Assembly: GCA_035688265.1 (NCBI GenBank)
Contig: DASSNE010000037.1
Location: 1 to 51,407, forward strand
Direction: 5' to 3'
Length of the DNA stretch: 51,407 nucleotides
From: DASSBR01 sp035688265
GTDB lineage: Bacteria; Pseudomonadota; Gammaproteobacteria; Natronospirales; DASSBR01
The notes beneath the pieces are model-generated. The model was not told the DNA's origin. It saw nothing but the letters and a program-made list of their open reading frames with translations, and made no database searches. Made by a program: the position numbers and the translations under genes. Below, piece by piece: positions 24,209 to 33,279 of this stretch (the first letter of the stretch is position 1; each line of letters begins with the position of its first letter).

Positions 24209-24711
24209 GTTTTGGGCCGCGCAAGGGTGATGTCGGCGTTGACGGTGCCGGGCTTGTCGGCACGCTGCATGCCGAACGCGGTGACGAGGACGCCGTGCTG
24301 CGCCTGCAGTCGGCCGAGCCATTCCACCAGCGCGTCGAACGGCGCCGCGTCGAGGTGCACTTGCACGCTGTCGTTGCCTTGCGGTTGGAACTGCTTGATG
24401 GCGTTGCCGATCGGCGAAGTGCGCGCGGTTTGTTCCACTGTCGCGAAGAGCGATTGATTGGCCTGGGGTGCGGCGGCCGGCGCAATCTTTTCCAGTTGTT
24501 TGATTTCGGCGGTGGCCTGTTGCATCCACGCCAGCAGTTGCGTGTCGGCTTCGACGTCCGATTGCAGCGAGGCCTTCGCGCTCAGCCACGGTGCGATGAT
24601 TGCCAGCCAGATCACGATCAGCAGCAGCGCGGCCGCGCCCCAGGTGACGACCAGCCGCTCGCGCGGCGCGAGCGTGAGGTACCAGTCGCGCAGTCCGCCG
24701 AAGCCGTTCAT
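24205..24711 (-). CDS. gspM: Type II secretion system protein M
   Basis: A 168-residue inner-membrane assembly-platform component. A short cytoplasmic stretch with the typical WYLTLAPRERLVV is followed by a transmembrane helix (WGAAALLLIVIWLAIIAPW, about residues 24-42), a coiled-coil-prone segment and a small ferredoxin-like periplasmic domain. GspM partners GspL. It overlaps gspL upstream and gspN downstream by 4 bases each. Confidence 0.88.
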   Translation of the reverse strand: MNGFGGLRDWYLTLAPRERLVVTWGAAALLLIVIWLAIIAPWLSAKASLQSDVEADTQLLAWMQQATAEIKQLEKIAPAAAPQANQSLFATVEQTARTSPIGNAIKQFQPQGNDSVQVHLDAAPFDALVEWLGRLQAQHGVLVTAFGMQRADKPGTVNADITLARPKT

Positions 24712-25949
24712 GACGTGCCACCTATTCGCAGGCGACCGTCGACGCTGTTGCCCTGGGCGTTGGCCGATTCGATCTGCACGTTGAGGCCGGTCTTTTGCGC
24801 CAGTTGGTTGCGCAACTCGCCCAGCGTCTGCACGTTAGGCGTCGTCACCTGCAGTTCGAGTACGTTGTCGTGCCAGCTCAGCGTGGTGAGGTGCGACGTG
24901 TCGCCGATGCCTTCGCCGAGCGCGCCGAGCATCGCGAGCAGCCCGTTGTGCGGGCCATTGCCGGCGGCGGCGCGGAGGGCGCGCAGGTGGGATTCGAGCT
25001 GGGCGCGCGGGTTGACCATCCGGTGCGTGCCAGGCAGCGCGCGCCGGAATTGTGTTGCGATCGCCTTGTTCAACCGGGCTTCCTGCTGATCCATGCGGTA
25101 ATAACCGACGCCCTGCCACGCCGCCGCGATAATCAGCCAGGCTGCCGCGAGGGCCGCGGCGAGACGCCAGCGCCGCCAACGCTGTTCCCAATCGCGCCGC
25201 GGCCGGTAGTCGCCCTGCAGCAGATTGAATCCGGTCGTGGCGGAGAGTCCCGCACCGGCAAGCGCCAGCGCCGTCCCGCCCGGCAGCGGGTCGATTCCGG
25301 GTACGTCGATACCGGCAGCGGCGCAGGCGGTGGCGAGCACCGCGACTTCCGGATCGTCCGGGTTCGCGGCATGGATCGCAACCGTGTCCGGCCGTTCCGC
25401 CTCCGCCGTTTGCTCGAGCTTCAGCGTGACGACGGTTTCGGCGAGCGCCTTGTCGCTCTCGAATCCCGCCAGCGCGCCGGTGCGAACCAGCACCGCGCCG
25501 GATTCAGCGGCTACATGCCATTCGCCGGCGGCAAGCGGGAGGAGCAGCGTGTCGGGCAGCAGGATGTCCGCGCGCAGCCCGGCCTCCGCCAGCCGCGCGA
25601 GCCATGCATCCATCATCGCGCGCCGGACCACCGCGACCCCGCGGCGGCCACCGGGCTCGGCGGGACCGGCGGCAAAATGCAGTTGGTCGATGTCTTCCGC
25701 CAGCCGTTCTTCGAGCGCGTAGGGCAGGGCCTGTGCGATCTTTTGCGCATTCTGGCTCGGCAGATGGGCGTGGAGCAGCGTCACGTGGACGCCGGGAACG
25801 AAGACGATCACGCGCCGGCCGGCGGCCTGCTGCGCCAGCTCGTCGAGCGGACCCGTCTGAATAGCGCCGATGCGGTTGTGATGATCGTCCAGCACCAGCC
25901 ATTCGACCGGCCCGTCGTCGCGCAGTCGGATTATCAACCGTTCAGCCAT
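24708..25949 (-). CDS. gspL: Type II secretion system protein L
   Basis: A 413-residue inner-membrane protein that links the cytoplasmic ATPase GspE to the assembly platform. The N-terminal 250 residues form an actin-like cytoplasmic domain, with the family-typical VIVFVPGVHVTLLHAHLP and ALPYALEERLAEDIDQLHF. A transmembrane segment (LAAALAAAWLIIAAAWQGV) is at about residue 260-280, and the periplasmic ferredoxin-like domain follows. It lies 13 bases after gspK. Confidence 0.9.
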   Translation of the reverse strand: MAERLIIRLRDDGPVEWLVLDDHHNRIGAIQTGPLDELAQQAAGRRVIVFVPGVHVTLLHAHLPSQNAQKIAQALPYALEERLAEDIDQLHFAAGPAEPGGRRGVAVVRRAMMDAWLARLAEAGLRADILLPDTLLLPLAAGEWHVAAESGAVLVRTGALAGFESDKALAETVVTLKLEQTAEAERPDTVAIHAANPDDPEVAVLATACAAAGIDVPGIDPLPGGTALALAGAGLSATTGFNLLQGDYRPRRDWEQRWRRWRLAAALAAAWLIIAAAWQGVGYYRMDQQEARLNKAIATQFRRALPGTHRMVNPRAQLESHLRALRAAAGNGPHNGLLAMLGALGEGIGDTSHLTTLSWHDNVLELQVTTPNVQTLGELRNQLAQKTGLNVQIESANAQGNSVDGRLRIGGTS

Positions 25950-25962
25950 CAGTGAAAGACCA

Positions 25963-26928
25963 CTATAACGTCCCCAGCGTCTGCCGGATGCAGTACACGG
26001 CCCCCGTTTGACCGCGCTCGAGCAGACTGTACAGGGTCAGGCTCGAACTGCCAATCTTAGCGGTGGCAACCAGGCGGAAAAAACTGCTCGACAGGCCGAC
26101 CGAACCCGCCGGTACGCGTTCGTGCAACAGGCGTTGAAAGTCGGCGATCGACTGGAATCCGTTGGTGCCGCGCTGCGTCACCACCTCCTGCGCCTCGGCG
26201 GGCGTGATGCCCTTGGCCAGGGACATAATGACCGGCCATGGCGCCGTGTTGACGTTAATTGCGGCGGTGGAGGTGGGCAGCGCCGCGACGTAAGGCAGCA
26301 GCCGTTGGTAATCGCGGTTCGTCACGCCCTTGATTTCCAGCAACTCGCTGACGCTGGCGAGCGGCTGGTCGGCCGCCAGGTATGGCACCTGGAGCGCCGC
26401 GTAGTAGCCGTCTTCGGCGCCGCCCGGTTCTATCGGCGTGACGTCCGTGTCGATCCAGTCGGCGACCGCGGCGGCGATCGTCGGATCGATCTTGAGAATC
26501 ACGAGCAGGCGTTCGAACTGCGCGTAGGCGGCTTTGTTAATTTTGTCGTTGCTGCCGACCAGGCTGTTGAGGTTGAAGCGACCCTGCATGTCGATGAGGC
26601 GGCCGGTGAGCGCGCCCCCCTGCACCGGCATCGCCGGCAACTGCGAAGCCCAGGCTTCGCCCAGCGAGTCCGTCTGGCTGTGCTGGCGGTCGCGCGCGAG
26701 GATCTGCTTCGACCAATCTTCGGCGCCCAGCAGGTATTCGCGCGCCTGGGTCAGGTGCAGGATGTTGCCGGTGCGATGCACATCGAGGTTGCGGTCCCAG
26801 AGCATCGCTGAGGACAGTGTCGCAGCGATCGCGAGCACGACCAGCGCCACCAGGACCGCGACGCCGCGTTGGCGGTAAGACGGGGTTCGGGGTTCGGGGT
26901 TCGGGGTTCGGGAATTGTGGAAATTCAT
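25963..26928 (-). CDS. gspK: Type II secretion minor pseudopilin K
   Basis: A 321-residue minor pseudopilin. After an unusually long leader comes RQRG/VAVLVALVVLAIAATLSS; cleavage by prepilin peptidase should follow Gly22. As usual for GspK there is no Glu5. The large globular part has GRFNLNSLV and helix-hairpin-helix-like segments (LLEIKGVTNRDYQRLLPYV). Residues 7-16 (RTPNPEPRTP) are encoded by a 7-bp tandem repeat, so a change in repeat number would shift the frame. The start overlaps the gspJ stop (ATGA). Confidence 0.9.
   Translation of the reverse strand: MNFHNSRTPNPEPRTPSYRQRGVAVLVALVVLAIAATLSSAMLWDRNLDVHRTGNILHLTQAREYLLGAEDWSKQILARDRQHSQTDSLGEAWASQLPAMPVQGGALTGRLIDMQGRFNLNSLVGSNDKINKAAYAQFERLLVILKIDPTIAAAVADWIDTDVTPIEPGGAEDGYYAALQVPYLAADQPLASVSELLEIKGVTNRDYQRLLPYVAALPTSTAAINVNTAPWPVIMSLAKGITPAEAQEVVTQRGTNGFQSIADFQRLLHERVPAGSVGLSSSFFRLVATAKIGSSSLTLYSLLERGQTGAVYCIRQTLGTL
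26881..26912. repeat. Four 7-bp repeats (GGGGTTC) inside the gspK leader
   Basis: Four perfect copies of CGAACCC on the minus strand plus a partial unit, 32 bases in all. Translated, they give RTPNPEPRTP in the cleaved leader of GspK. An almost identical tract lies in gspJ (27531-27562). Seven is not a multiple of three, so gain or loss of one unit would disrupt the gene. Confidence 0.92.
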
Positions 26929-27587
26929 TGCGGCAGTTCCACGATTCTGGTGATTTCGCCTTCGTCCTTGAAATCGACGACCACCTCAACCGCCTTGGGC
27001 AGCCGCTCCAGGTATTCCTGTGGCGGCTGGTTGAGCGGCGGCCATTGCTCCTGCCATTGGCCCGCCGCATCCATGAAGCGCAGCCGGAAGCTGACGACGT
27101 GGTCGAACAGCACCTGGCGCAGCGGGTCGATTTCGCGGGAGCGGTCGAGCACCGGCCACGACAGGCGCACGAGCTTGTCGCCGTCGAGTTCGTAGGCGAC
27201 GCGCTGCAACGTACTGCGGGCATCGCCGAGGGGATTGCTCCAGCCGCCGTGAGTCAGCACCAGCGCCGGGATGTTCTGCGTTGCACCGGCGAACGCGGGG
27301 CGCGGCGCGGCGTCGATGGTATCGCGAATCGCGCGCGGCGCGGCCTGGCTCAGGTCGCGGGTAAGGAGCGTAAAGCCCTGTTGCAGCGCCTTGACGCGAG
27401 TCATGGCCGCGCGCACCGCGTGACGTTGATGAATGATGCCGTTCAGGCCGCCGTAGGCCATCGCGGCGACGACTGCGAAAATGGAAATGGCGACGAGGAT
27501 TTCGAGCAGCGTGAAGCCGCGATTGGAAATCGGGGTTCGGGGTTCGGGGTTCGGGGTCCGGGAAGGCAGGAATCGACGCCGTCTCAT
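26925..27587 (-). CDS. gspJ: Type II secretion minor pseudopilin J
   Basis: A 220-residue minor pseudopilin. The prepilin site is SNRG/FTLLEILVAISIFAVVAA with Glu5, so cleavage follows Gly24. The leader is long and holds the repeat-encoded RTPNPEPRTP. The globular domain has LLTRDLSQAAPR and VVSFRLRFMDA, typical of GspJ. The start ATG 27587 overlaps the gspI stop (ATGA); the open frame extends 80 codons upstream but that part is antisense-frame overlap with gspI. Confidence 0.9.
   Translation of the reverse strand: MRRRRFLPSRTPNPEPRTPISNRGFTLLEILVAISIFAVVAAMAYGGLNGIIHQRHAVRAAMTRVKALQQGFTLLTRDLSQAAPRAIRDTIDAAPRPAFAGATQNIPALVLTHGGWSNPLGDARSTLQRVAYELDGDKLVRLSWPVLDRSREIDPLRQVLFDHVVSFRLRFMDAAGQWQEQWPPLNQPPQEYLERLPKAVEVVVDFKDEGEITRIVELPQ
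27531..27562. repeat. Four 7-bp repeats inside the gspJ leader
   Basis: Minus strand: CGGACCC and then three CGAACCC units plus CG, 32 bases. It differs from the gspK tract by one substitution and encodes the same ten residues in the same reading frame. Confidence 0.92.
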
Positions 27588-28015
27588 GGCTGGCTTCTTG
27601 CGGGGACGGTGATTGGCAGGCCAACCGGCCCATTCGGTCTGCCTTGCATCGGCTTGCCGATGAAGACGATCAGCGTGGAAATCGGCGCGTCGGGCTTGCT
27701 GTCGAGCGCGACGCTGATGTCGGCGCGACGCAGATTGGGCGCCACCGTCTTCGAAATATCGGCGGTCCAGCGCCAGGTTTCCTTGGCCAACTGCACGGTG
27801 CCGTTTTGCTCGCCGATATCCGGCCACTGGAGCGACGTCCGCAGCCTTGTGGCCTCGTTCATCGCCACCCAGTGTGCGAACGTACGTTGCTTGAGTTCGA
27901 GCGCAGTCTTGGTGCTGGTGCCGACAGTGGAGATCACGGCGAGCATGCCGATGCCCAGGATCGCCAGCGCGATCAGCACTTCCATGAGCGTGAAGCCGGA
28001 CTGGCGGCGGGACAT
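27584..28015 (-). CDS. gspI: Type II secretion minor pseudopilin I
   Basis: A 143-residue minor pseudopilin that initiates the pseudopilus tip with GspJ and GspK. The leader is short and normal (MSRRQSG), followed by FTLMEVLIALAILGIGMLAV with Glu5. Downstream WVAMNEATRLRTSLQWP matches the GspI pattern (usually W-A-NxAxxxR). It lies 7 bases after gspH. Confidence 0.92.
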   Translation of the reverse strand: MSRRQSGFTLMEVLIALAILGIGMLAVISTVGTSTKTALELKQRTFAHWVAMNEATRLRTSLQWPDIGEQNGTVQLAKETWRWTADISKTVAPNLRRADISVALDSKPDAPISTLIVFIGKPMQGRPNGPVGLPITVPARSQP

Positions 28016-28022
28016 GCTTATC

Positions 28023-28646
28023 TCAGCGATTCAGAACCCGGGTCTTCGGCGGGATGAGCTGGATCTTGCCGTTCATGTGGCCACGCACGTGGTAACTGGT
28101 TTTGTGGCCGACGTCGGAGACTTCTAGGTCGAAAGCCGTGAGTTCGCCGCTCGACAAGGCGAGGATTTGCGGATGCGGCCCGGTAGTCGTCTGGGTGCCG
28201 TTATCTGTGCCTTGTGCCAGTTCGCTGGTGGCCGGTGCAGGCGCACCTTCCGCGGCCGGCATGGCCGTCACCGGCTGCGGCAACGTGATCGGCCGGCCTT
28301 CCAGTTGCAGCGTCAGGACAATGCTGCTGTCGAGATGGCGCGGATGGAACGTCTGATCGTCGGTGATCGGCTGCCAGCTCGTACCGTTATAAATAAAGAA
28401 CCGGTAGCCATGCGGCTGGATCTCGATGCCGTATTGCTTGCTGCCCATGACGGCATTTTCGGACGCCAGCTGAATCAGCGCGGCGACGCGCCGGGCGGTG
28501 CGCTCCTGCGGCGTGTCGCCGCCCAGCGAAACCGTCGACAGCACGGCGAAACCGGCGACCACGGCAATGATCACCAGCACCACCAGAATTTCCATCAGTG
28601 TCAGGCCGCGATTCGCGGCGCGCTTGGCGCCGGGATGTGCCAACAT
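28023..28646 (-). CDS. gspH: Type II secretion minor pseudopilin H
   Basis: A 207-residue minor pseudopilin. The prepilin site is NRG/LTLMEILVVLVIIAVVAGFA with Glu5 after a 14-residue leader. Then come ERTARRVAALIQLASENAVM and QYGIEIQPHGYRFF, both typical of GspH. A low-complexity Ala/Thr/Pro stretch at about 140-170 is probably a loop. The ATG at 28646 lies 8 bases after the gspG stop; a longer open frame upstream overlaps gspG and is not used. Confidence 0.9.
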   Translation of the reverse strand: MLAHPGAKRAANRGLTLMEILVVLVIIAVVAGFAVLSTVSLGGDTPQERTARRVAALIQLASENAVMGSKQYGIEIQPHGYRFFIYNGTSWQPITDDQTFHPRHLDSSIVLTLQLEGRPITLPQPVTAMPAAEGAPAPATSELAQGTDNGTQTTTGPHPQILALSSGELTAFDLEVSDVGHKTSYHVRGHMNGKIQLIPPKTRVLNR

Positions 28647-28654
28647 CTTTATGC

Positions 28655-29113
28655 TCAATTCAGGTTCCAGTTGCCGATGTCCGAATTGATCCCTTCGCCG
28701 CCCGGTTGCCCGTCGGCGCCCAGCGAATAGATGTCGATCGCACCGTGTGTGCCGGGGTTGAGATACTGGTACGGGTGGCCCCACGGGTCGACCGGCAGGC
28801 GGGGCAGATAGCCATCCTGCGCCCAGTGCGGCGGCACCGGGTTGGTCGTCGGCTTCTTGACCAGCGCCTGCAGGCCCTGATCGGTCGTCGGGTACACGTA
28901 GTTGTCCAGCTTGTACATATTCAGCGCCGACTCGATCGCGCGAATGTCCTGCTTGGCCTTGACGACGCGCGCCTGGTCCGGCTTGCTCATAACCTTGGGA
29001 ACGATGATCGCGGCGAGGATGCCGAGAATGACCACCACGACCATGACTTCGATGAGCGTAAAGCCGGCATGGCGCGTGTGTTTATGCGCTATCGGATTGC
29101 GAATGTGGAGCAT
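28655..29113 (-). CDS. gspG: Type II secretion major pseudopilin G
   Basis: A 152-residue major pseudopilin. The prepilin site HAG/FTLIEVMVVVVILGILAAI has Glu5. MSKPDQARVVKAKQDIRAIESALN, read as KPDQARVVKAKQDI and ESALNMYKLDN, and the C-terminal YPTTDQGLQALV, PWGHPYQYLNPG and calcium-loop-like DIYSLGADGQPGGEG are textbook GspG. It is the first gene of gspG-H-I-J-K-L-M-N. The 58-base gap to the divergent rhombosortase gene must hold both promoters, but I cannot place convincing hexamers. Confidence 0.95.
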   Translation of the reverse strand: MLHIRNPIAHKHTRHAGFTLIEVMVVVVILGILAAIIVPKVMSKPDQARVVKAKQDIRAIESALNMYKLDNYVYPTTDQGLQALVKKPTTNPVPPHWAQDGYLPRLPVDPWGHPYQYLNPGTHGAIDIYSLGADGQPGGEGINSDIGNWNLN

Positions 29114-29171
29114 GACAATTAAAGTGACGACTTGGCAGTCAAAGCGCCACCATACTACACAAATACCCTTA

Positions 29172-29828
29172 ATGAACGCACGCACTAGGCAAATTTTCAG
29201 CCACCCGTCGATGCTGCGCGCGCTCCGCGCGGCGTGGCCGGCATGGCTGGTCGCGGCCATCTGCGTTGCGGTGGCGCTGGGCGGCGCCGGTTGGCACCAG
29301 GCGCTCGAGTATCAGCGGGCGGCGATTCTCGACGGCCAGTGGTGGCGGATCGTCAGCGGCAACTTTGTGCATCTCGGCATCGACCACCTGCTGATGGACC
29401 TGTCGGGCCTCGCGTTGCTGTGGATATTGTGCGCGCCGGTAATGGCCGGCTGGCGCTGGCTCGCCGCGACCGCTGTCGGCGTGTTCGCGGTGGGCTTCGG
29501 GCTGTTGCTGTTCGCGCCGTCGGTCGCGTGGTACGTCGGCATTTCCGGCGTGCTGCACACCTACTGGGCGGCAGGCGCGCTGCTGCTGATCGCGCGGCGC
29601 TACCGGGAAGGCTGGCTGCTGCTGGCCGGCCTGATCGTCAAGCTGATCTGGGAGCAGAGCGTTGGGCCGATGCCCTTTTCCGAGGCGCTGCTGTCCGATC
29701 CGGTCGTGACCGCCGCGCATTTGTGGGGCTCGGTCGGAGGGCTGCTCGTCGGCCTCGCGATGCTGCCCGGGCGGCGCGTTCCCGTTTCCTCCACTCAACC
29801 GACCAACCAACCAAAGGAAGTGATATGA
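29172..29828 (+). CDS. rrtA: Rhombosortase (rhomboid-family intramembrane protease)
   Basis: A 218-residue polytopic membrane protease. The rhomboid signatures are GNFVHLGIDHLLMDLSGL (HxxxH region), the serine box YVGISGVLHTYWAAG (GxSG) and the catalytic His in TAAHLWGSVGGLL. Six hydrophobic segments fit. Rhombosortases recognise GlyGly-CTERM proteins, which are type II secretion substrates. That fits its position divergent to gspG. ATG 29172 is the first Met clear of the antisense gspG overlap, without a strong ribosome binding site; 29211 is an alternative. Its stop overlaps the fabD start. Confidence 0.85.
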   Translation: MNARTRQIFSHPSMLRALRAAWPAWLVAAICVAVALGGAGWHQALEYQRAAILDGQWWRIVSGNFVHLGIDHLLMDLSGLALLWILCAPVMAGWRWLAATAVGVFAVGFGLLLFAPSVAWYVGISGVLHTYWAAGALLLIARRYREGWLLLAGLIVKLIWEQSVGPMPFSEALLSDPVVTAAHLWGSVGGLLVGLAMLPGRRVPVSSTQPTNQPKEVI

Positions 29829-30769
29829 CCTTCGCGGTAGTGTTTCCCGGCCAGGGCTCGCAAGCCGTCGGGATGCTCGGCGAACTGGCCGAGGCGGCGC
29901 CGGTGGTGCGCCAGACGTTCGATGCTGCCTCGACCGTGCTGAATTACGATTTGTGGCAGCTTGCCGCCGAGGGGCCGGCGGACGATCTGAATGCGACCGA
30001 GCGCACCCAGCCGGCGCTGCTGGCCGCCGGCGTCGCGGTCTGGCGCGCATGGCGCGAACGCGGCGGGGCGCAGCCGGCGGTGATGGCCGGCCACAGCCTG
30101 GGCGAATATACGGCGCTGGTCGCGGCCGGCTCGATTGCGTTCGAGGATGCGGTGGCGCTGGTCGAATTCCGCGGCCGGGCGATGCAGGATGCCGCGCCGA
30201 CCGGTTCGGGCGCGATGGCCGCGATTCTCGGCCTCGACGACGACCGGGTGCGCGCCGTCTGCCGGGAAGCGGCGGGCGTCGGCGACATCGTTGCCGCGGC
30301 GAATTTCAACTCGCCGGGGCAGGTGGTGATTTCCGGCCACAGCATCGCGGTCGGGCGGGCGGTCGAAGCGGCCAAGGCCGCCGGCGCCAAGCGCGCGGTG
30401 ATGCTGCCGGTCAGCGTGCCGTCGCATTGCGAACTGATGCGGCCGGCGGCGGACCAGCTTGCGCGGCGTCTGGCAGACGTTGAAATCCGGCCGCCGGAAG
30501 TGCCGGTGATTCACAACTGCGACGTCACGACGAAATCCGATCCCGCCGCGATTCGCGACGCGCTGATCGCACAGCTTTCCGAGCCGGTGCTGTGGGCGGA
30601 CAGCGTGCGCGCGATGGCGGAGCGGGGCGTCGGCAGGGTGCTGGAATTCGGGCCGGGCAAGGTGCTGACCGGGCTCGTGAAGCGCATCGACAAAAGCCTG
30701 TCCGGCGCGGCCGTCAACAATCCGGAACAACTCGATAAAGAACTTGAAGAAACGGGAGCAAGCGTTTGA
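29825..30769 (+). CDS. fabD: Malonyl-CoA:ACP transacylase
   Basis: A 314-residue enzyme that loads malonyl groups onto acyl carrier protein for fatty acid synthesis. It has FPGQGSQAVGM at the start, the nucleophile elbow GHSLGEYTAL with Ser91, NFNSPGQVVISG, the catalytic His in VPSHCELM, and VLEFGPGKVLTGL near the end. ATG 29825 overlaps the rrtA stop (ATGA). The usual upstream neighbours plsX and fabH are absent. Confidence 0.95.
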   Translation: MTFAVVFPGQGSQAVGMLGELAEAAPVVRQTFDAASTVLNYDLWQLAAEGPADDLNATERTQPALLAAGVAVWRAWRERGGAQPAVMAGHSLGEYTALVAAGSIAFEDAVALVEFRGRAMQDAAPTGSGAMAAILGLDDDRVRAVCREAAGVGDIVAAANFNSPGQVVISGHSIAVGRAVEAAKAAGAKRAVMLPVSVPSHCELMRPAADQLARRLADVEIRPPEVPVIHNCDVTTKSDPAAIRDALIAQLSEPVLWADSVRAMAERGVGRVLEFGPGKVLTGLVKRIDKSLSGAAVNNPEQLDKELEETGASV

Positions 30770-31509
30770 CTTTAAAAGATGAAATAGCGCTGGTTACCGG
30801 CGCAACGCGCGGCATCGGGCAGGCCATCGCCGCGGCCCTGGGCGAAGCCGGCGCCACCGTAATCGGCACGGCGACCAGCGCTTCCGGCGCCGAGCGCATC
30901 AGCGCGGCACTGGCCGGGAAATCCATCAAGGGCGCCGGCATGGTGCTGGACGTGACCGACCCCGCCGCCATCGACGAGGTGGTCAAAAGGATCGGCGCGG
31001 ACTACGGCGCGATCACGATCCTTGTCAACAACGCCGGCATCGCCCGCGACAACCTGCTGCTGCGCATGAAGCCGGAAGAGTGGGCGGATGTGCTGGATAC
31101 CAACCTCGGCGCGATCTACCGACTGTCGCGCGCGTGCCTGCGCGGCATGATGAAGGCGCGCCACGGGCGCATCATTAATATCGCCTCGGTGGTCGGCGTG
31201 TCCGGCAACCCGGGGCAGACGAACTATTCGGCCGCCAAGGCCGGCATGTTGGGTTTCACCAAGTCACTGGCGCGCGAGGTGGCTTCCCGCGAGATCACTG
31301 TGAACGCGGTGGCGCCCGGCTTCATCGACACCGAAATGACCCAGGCGCTGACCGAGGCGCAGCGTGAGCCGATGCTGGCGCAGGTGCCGTTGCACCGGCT
31401 GGGCCGGCCCGAGGACGTCGCCGCGGCCGTGCGGTTCCTGGCGGCGCCGGACGCCGCCTACATAACCGGCGAGACACTGCACGTCAACGGCGGTATGCTG
31501 ATGGTCTAG
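30766..31509 (+). CDS. fabG: 3-oxoacyl-ACP reductase FabG
   Basis: A 247-residue SDR enzyme that reduces beta-ketoacyl-ACP with NADPH. It starts at TTG overlapping the fabD stop (TTGA). The cofactor motif TGATRGIGQAIA, NNAGIARDNLLLRM, the active-site Ser in NIASVVGVSG, and YSAAKAG with Tyr and Lys are all intact. The C-terminal ITGETLHVNGGMLM is typical. Confidence 0.96.
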   Translation: MTLKDEIALVTGATRGIGQAIAAALGEAGATVIGTATSASGAERISAALAGKSIKGAGMVLDVTDPAAIDEVVKRIGADYGAITILVNNAGIARDNLLLRMKPEEWADVLDTNLGAIYRLSRACLRGMMKARHGRIINIASVVGVSGNPGQTNYSAAKAGMLGFTKSLAREVASREITVNAVAPGFIDTEMTQALTEAQREPMLAQVPLHRLGRPEDVAAAVRFLAAPDAAYITGETLHVNGGMLMV

Positions 31510-31652
31510 AGGCGCGGGCCACAAAGTTGTAGATTGCATCAGGGTATTCCAATACAATACGCTCCGCAGTCCGGTGGCCGGGATCGCGGCACCGTTGTTG
31601 TACCTGGCAAGTCCGGTACTGTTTTTTCCTGGTTTGGGAGGATGAATTTGCT
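31510..31652 (+). promoter_or_regulatory. Leader before acpP with possible promoter
   Basis: A 143-base gap, long for this cluster. TACAAT at 31553-31558 could be a -10 box; TTGTAG at 31527-31532 is 20 bases upstream, too far for a standard -35. acpP is usually expressed far above its neighbours, so an own promoter here is plausible. A good ribosome binding site (GGGAGGA) precedes the acpP ATG. Confidence 0.3.
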
Positions 31653-31895
31653 ATGAGTAGCGTCGAAGAACGGGTCAAGAAGATTGTCGTCGAACAGCTT
31701 GGTGTCAAAGAAGAAGACGTCAAGCCGGAAGCATCGTTCGTCGATGATCTGGGTGCCGATTCGCTCGACACTGTGGAGCTGGTGATGGCGCTGGAGGAGG
31801 AGTTCGAATGCGAAATCCCCGACGAGGACGCCGAAAAGATCACTACCGTTCAGCAGGCTGTCGATTACGTCAAGGAGCACCTCGGCGACGCCTGA
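31653..31895 (+). CDS. acpP: Acyl carrier protein
   Basis: An 80-residue acidic carrier that holds growing acyl chains on a phosphopantetheine arm. The attachment site is LGADSLDTVELVMALEEEF, shown as GADSLD with Ser37. Length, acidity and the four-helix pattern are standard. It lies between fabG and fabF, as in most Gammaproteobacteria. Confidence 0.98.
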   Translation: MSSVEERVKKIVVEQLGVKEEDVKPEASFVDDLGADSLDTVELVMALEEEFECEIPDEDAEKITTVQQAVDYVKEHLGDA

Positions 31896-31954
31896 CGCCG
31901 GTTCCTCCTCCGTGCTGCCGCCGCATGACCGTGGCGGTAGTCAAATGCTCAAAG

Positions 31955-32001
31955 CACGCGCCGGGAACGACCCGCCCAACGGGTTATTCCCGGCGCGCGT
32001 G
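31955..32001. other. Long hairpin between acpP and fabF
   Basis: CACGCGCCGGGAA-cg-ACCCG, loop CCCAA, then CGGGTT-att-CCCGGCGCGCGTG: an imperfect stem of about 20 bp. No T-tract follows, so it is not a classical terminator. It could slow RNA decay from the 3' side or cause partial termination, keeping acpP above fabF. Confidence 0.65.
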
Positions 32002-32018
32002 TCATTGATGAGGTCAGC

Positions 32019-33260
<1,242 letters not shown>

Positions 33261-33279
33261 GCGATTCGCCTCGCTGTAA

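Noticed and set aside
28902..29171. Upstream extension of the rhombosortase frame
   Set aside because: It is antisense to gspG, lacks similarity to rhomboid N-termini, and a membrane-protein start at 29172 fits better.
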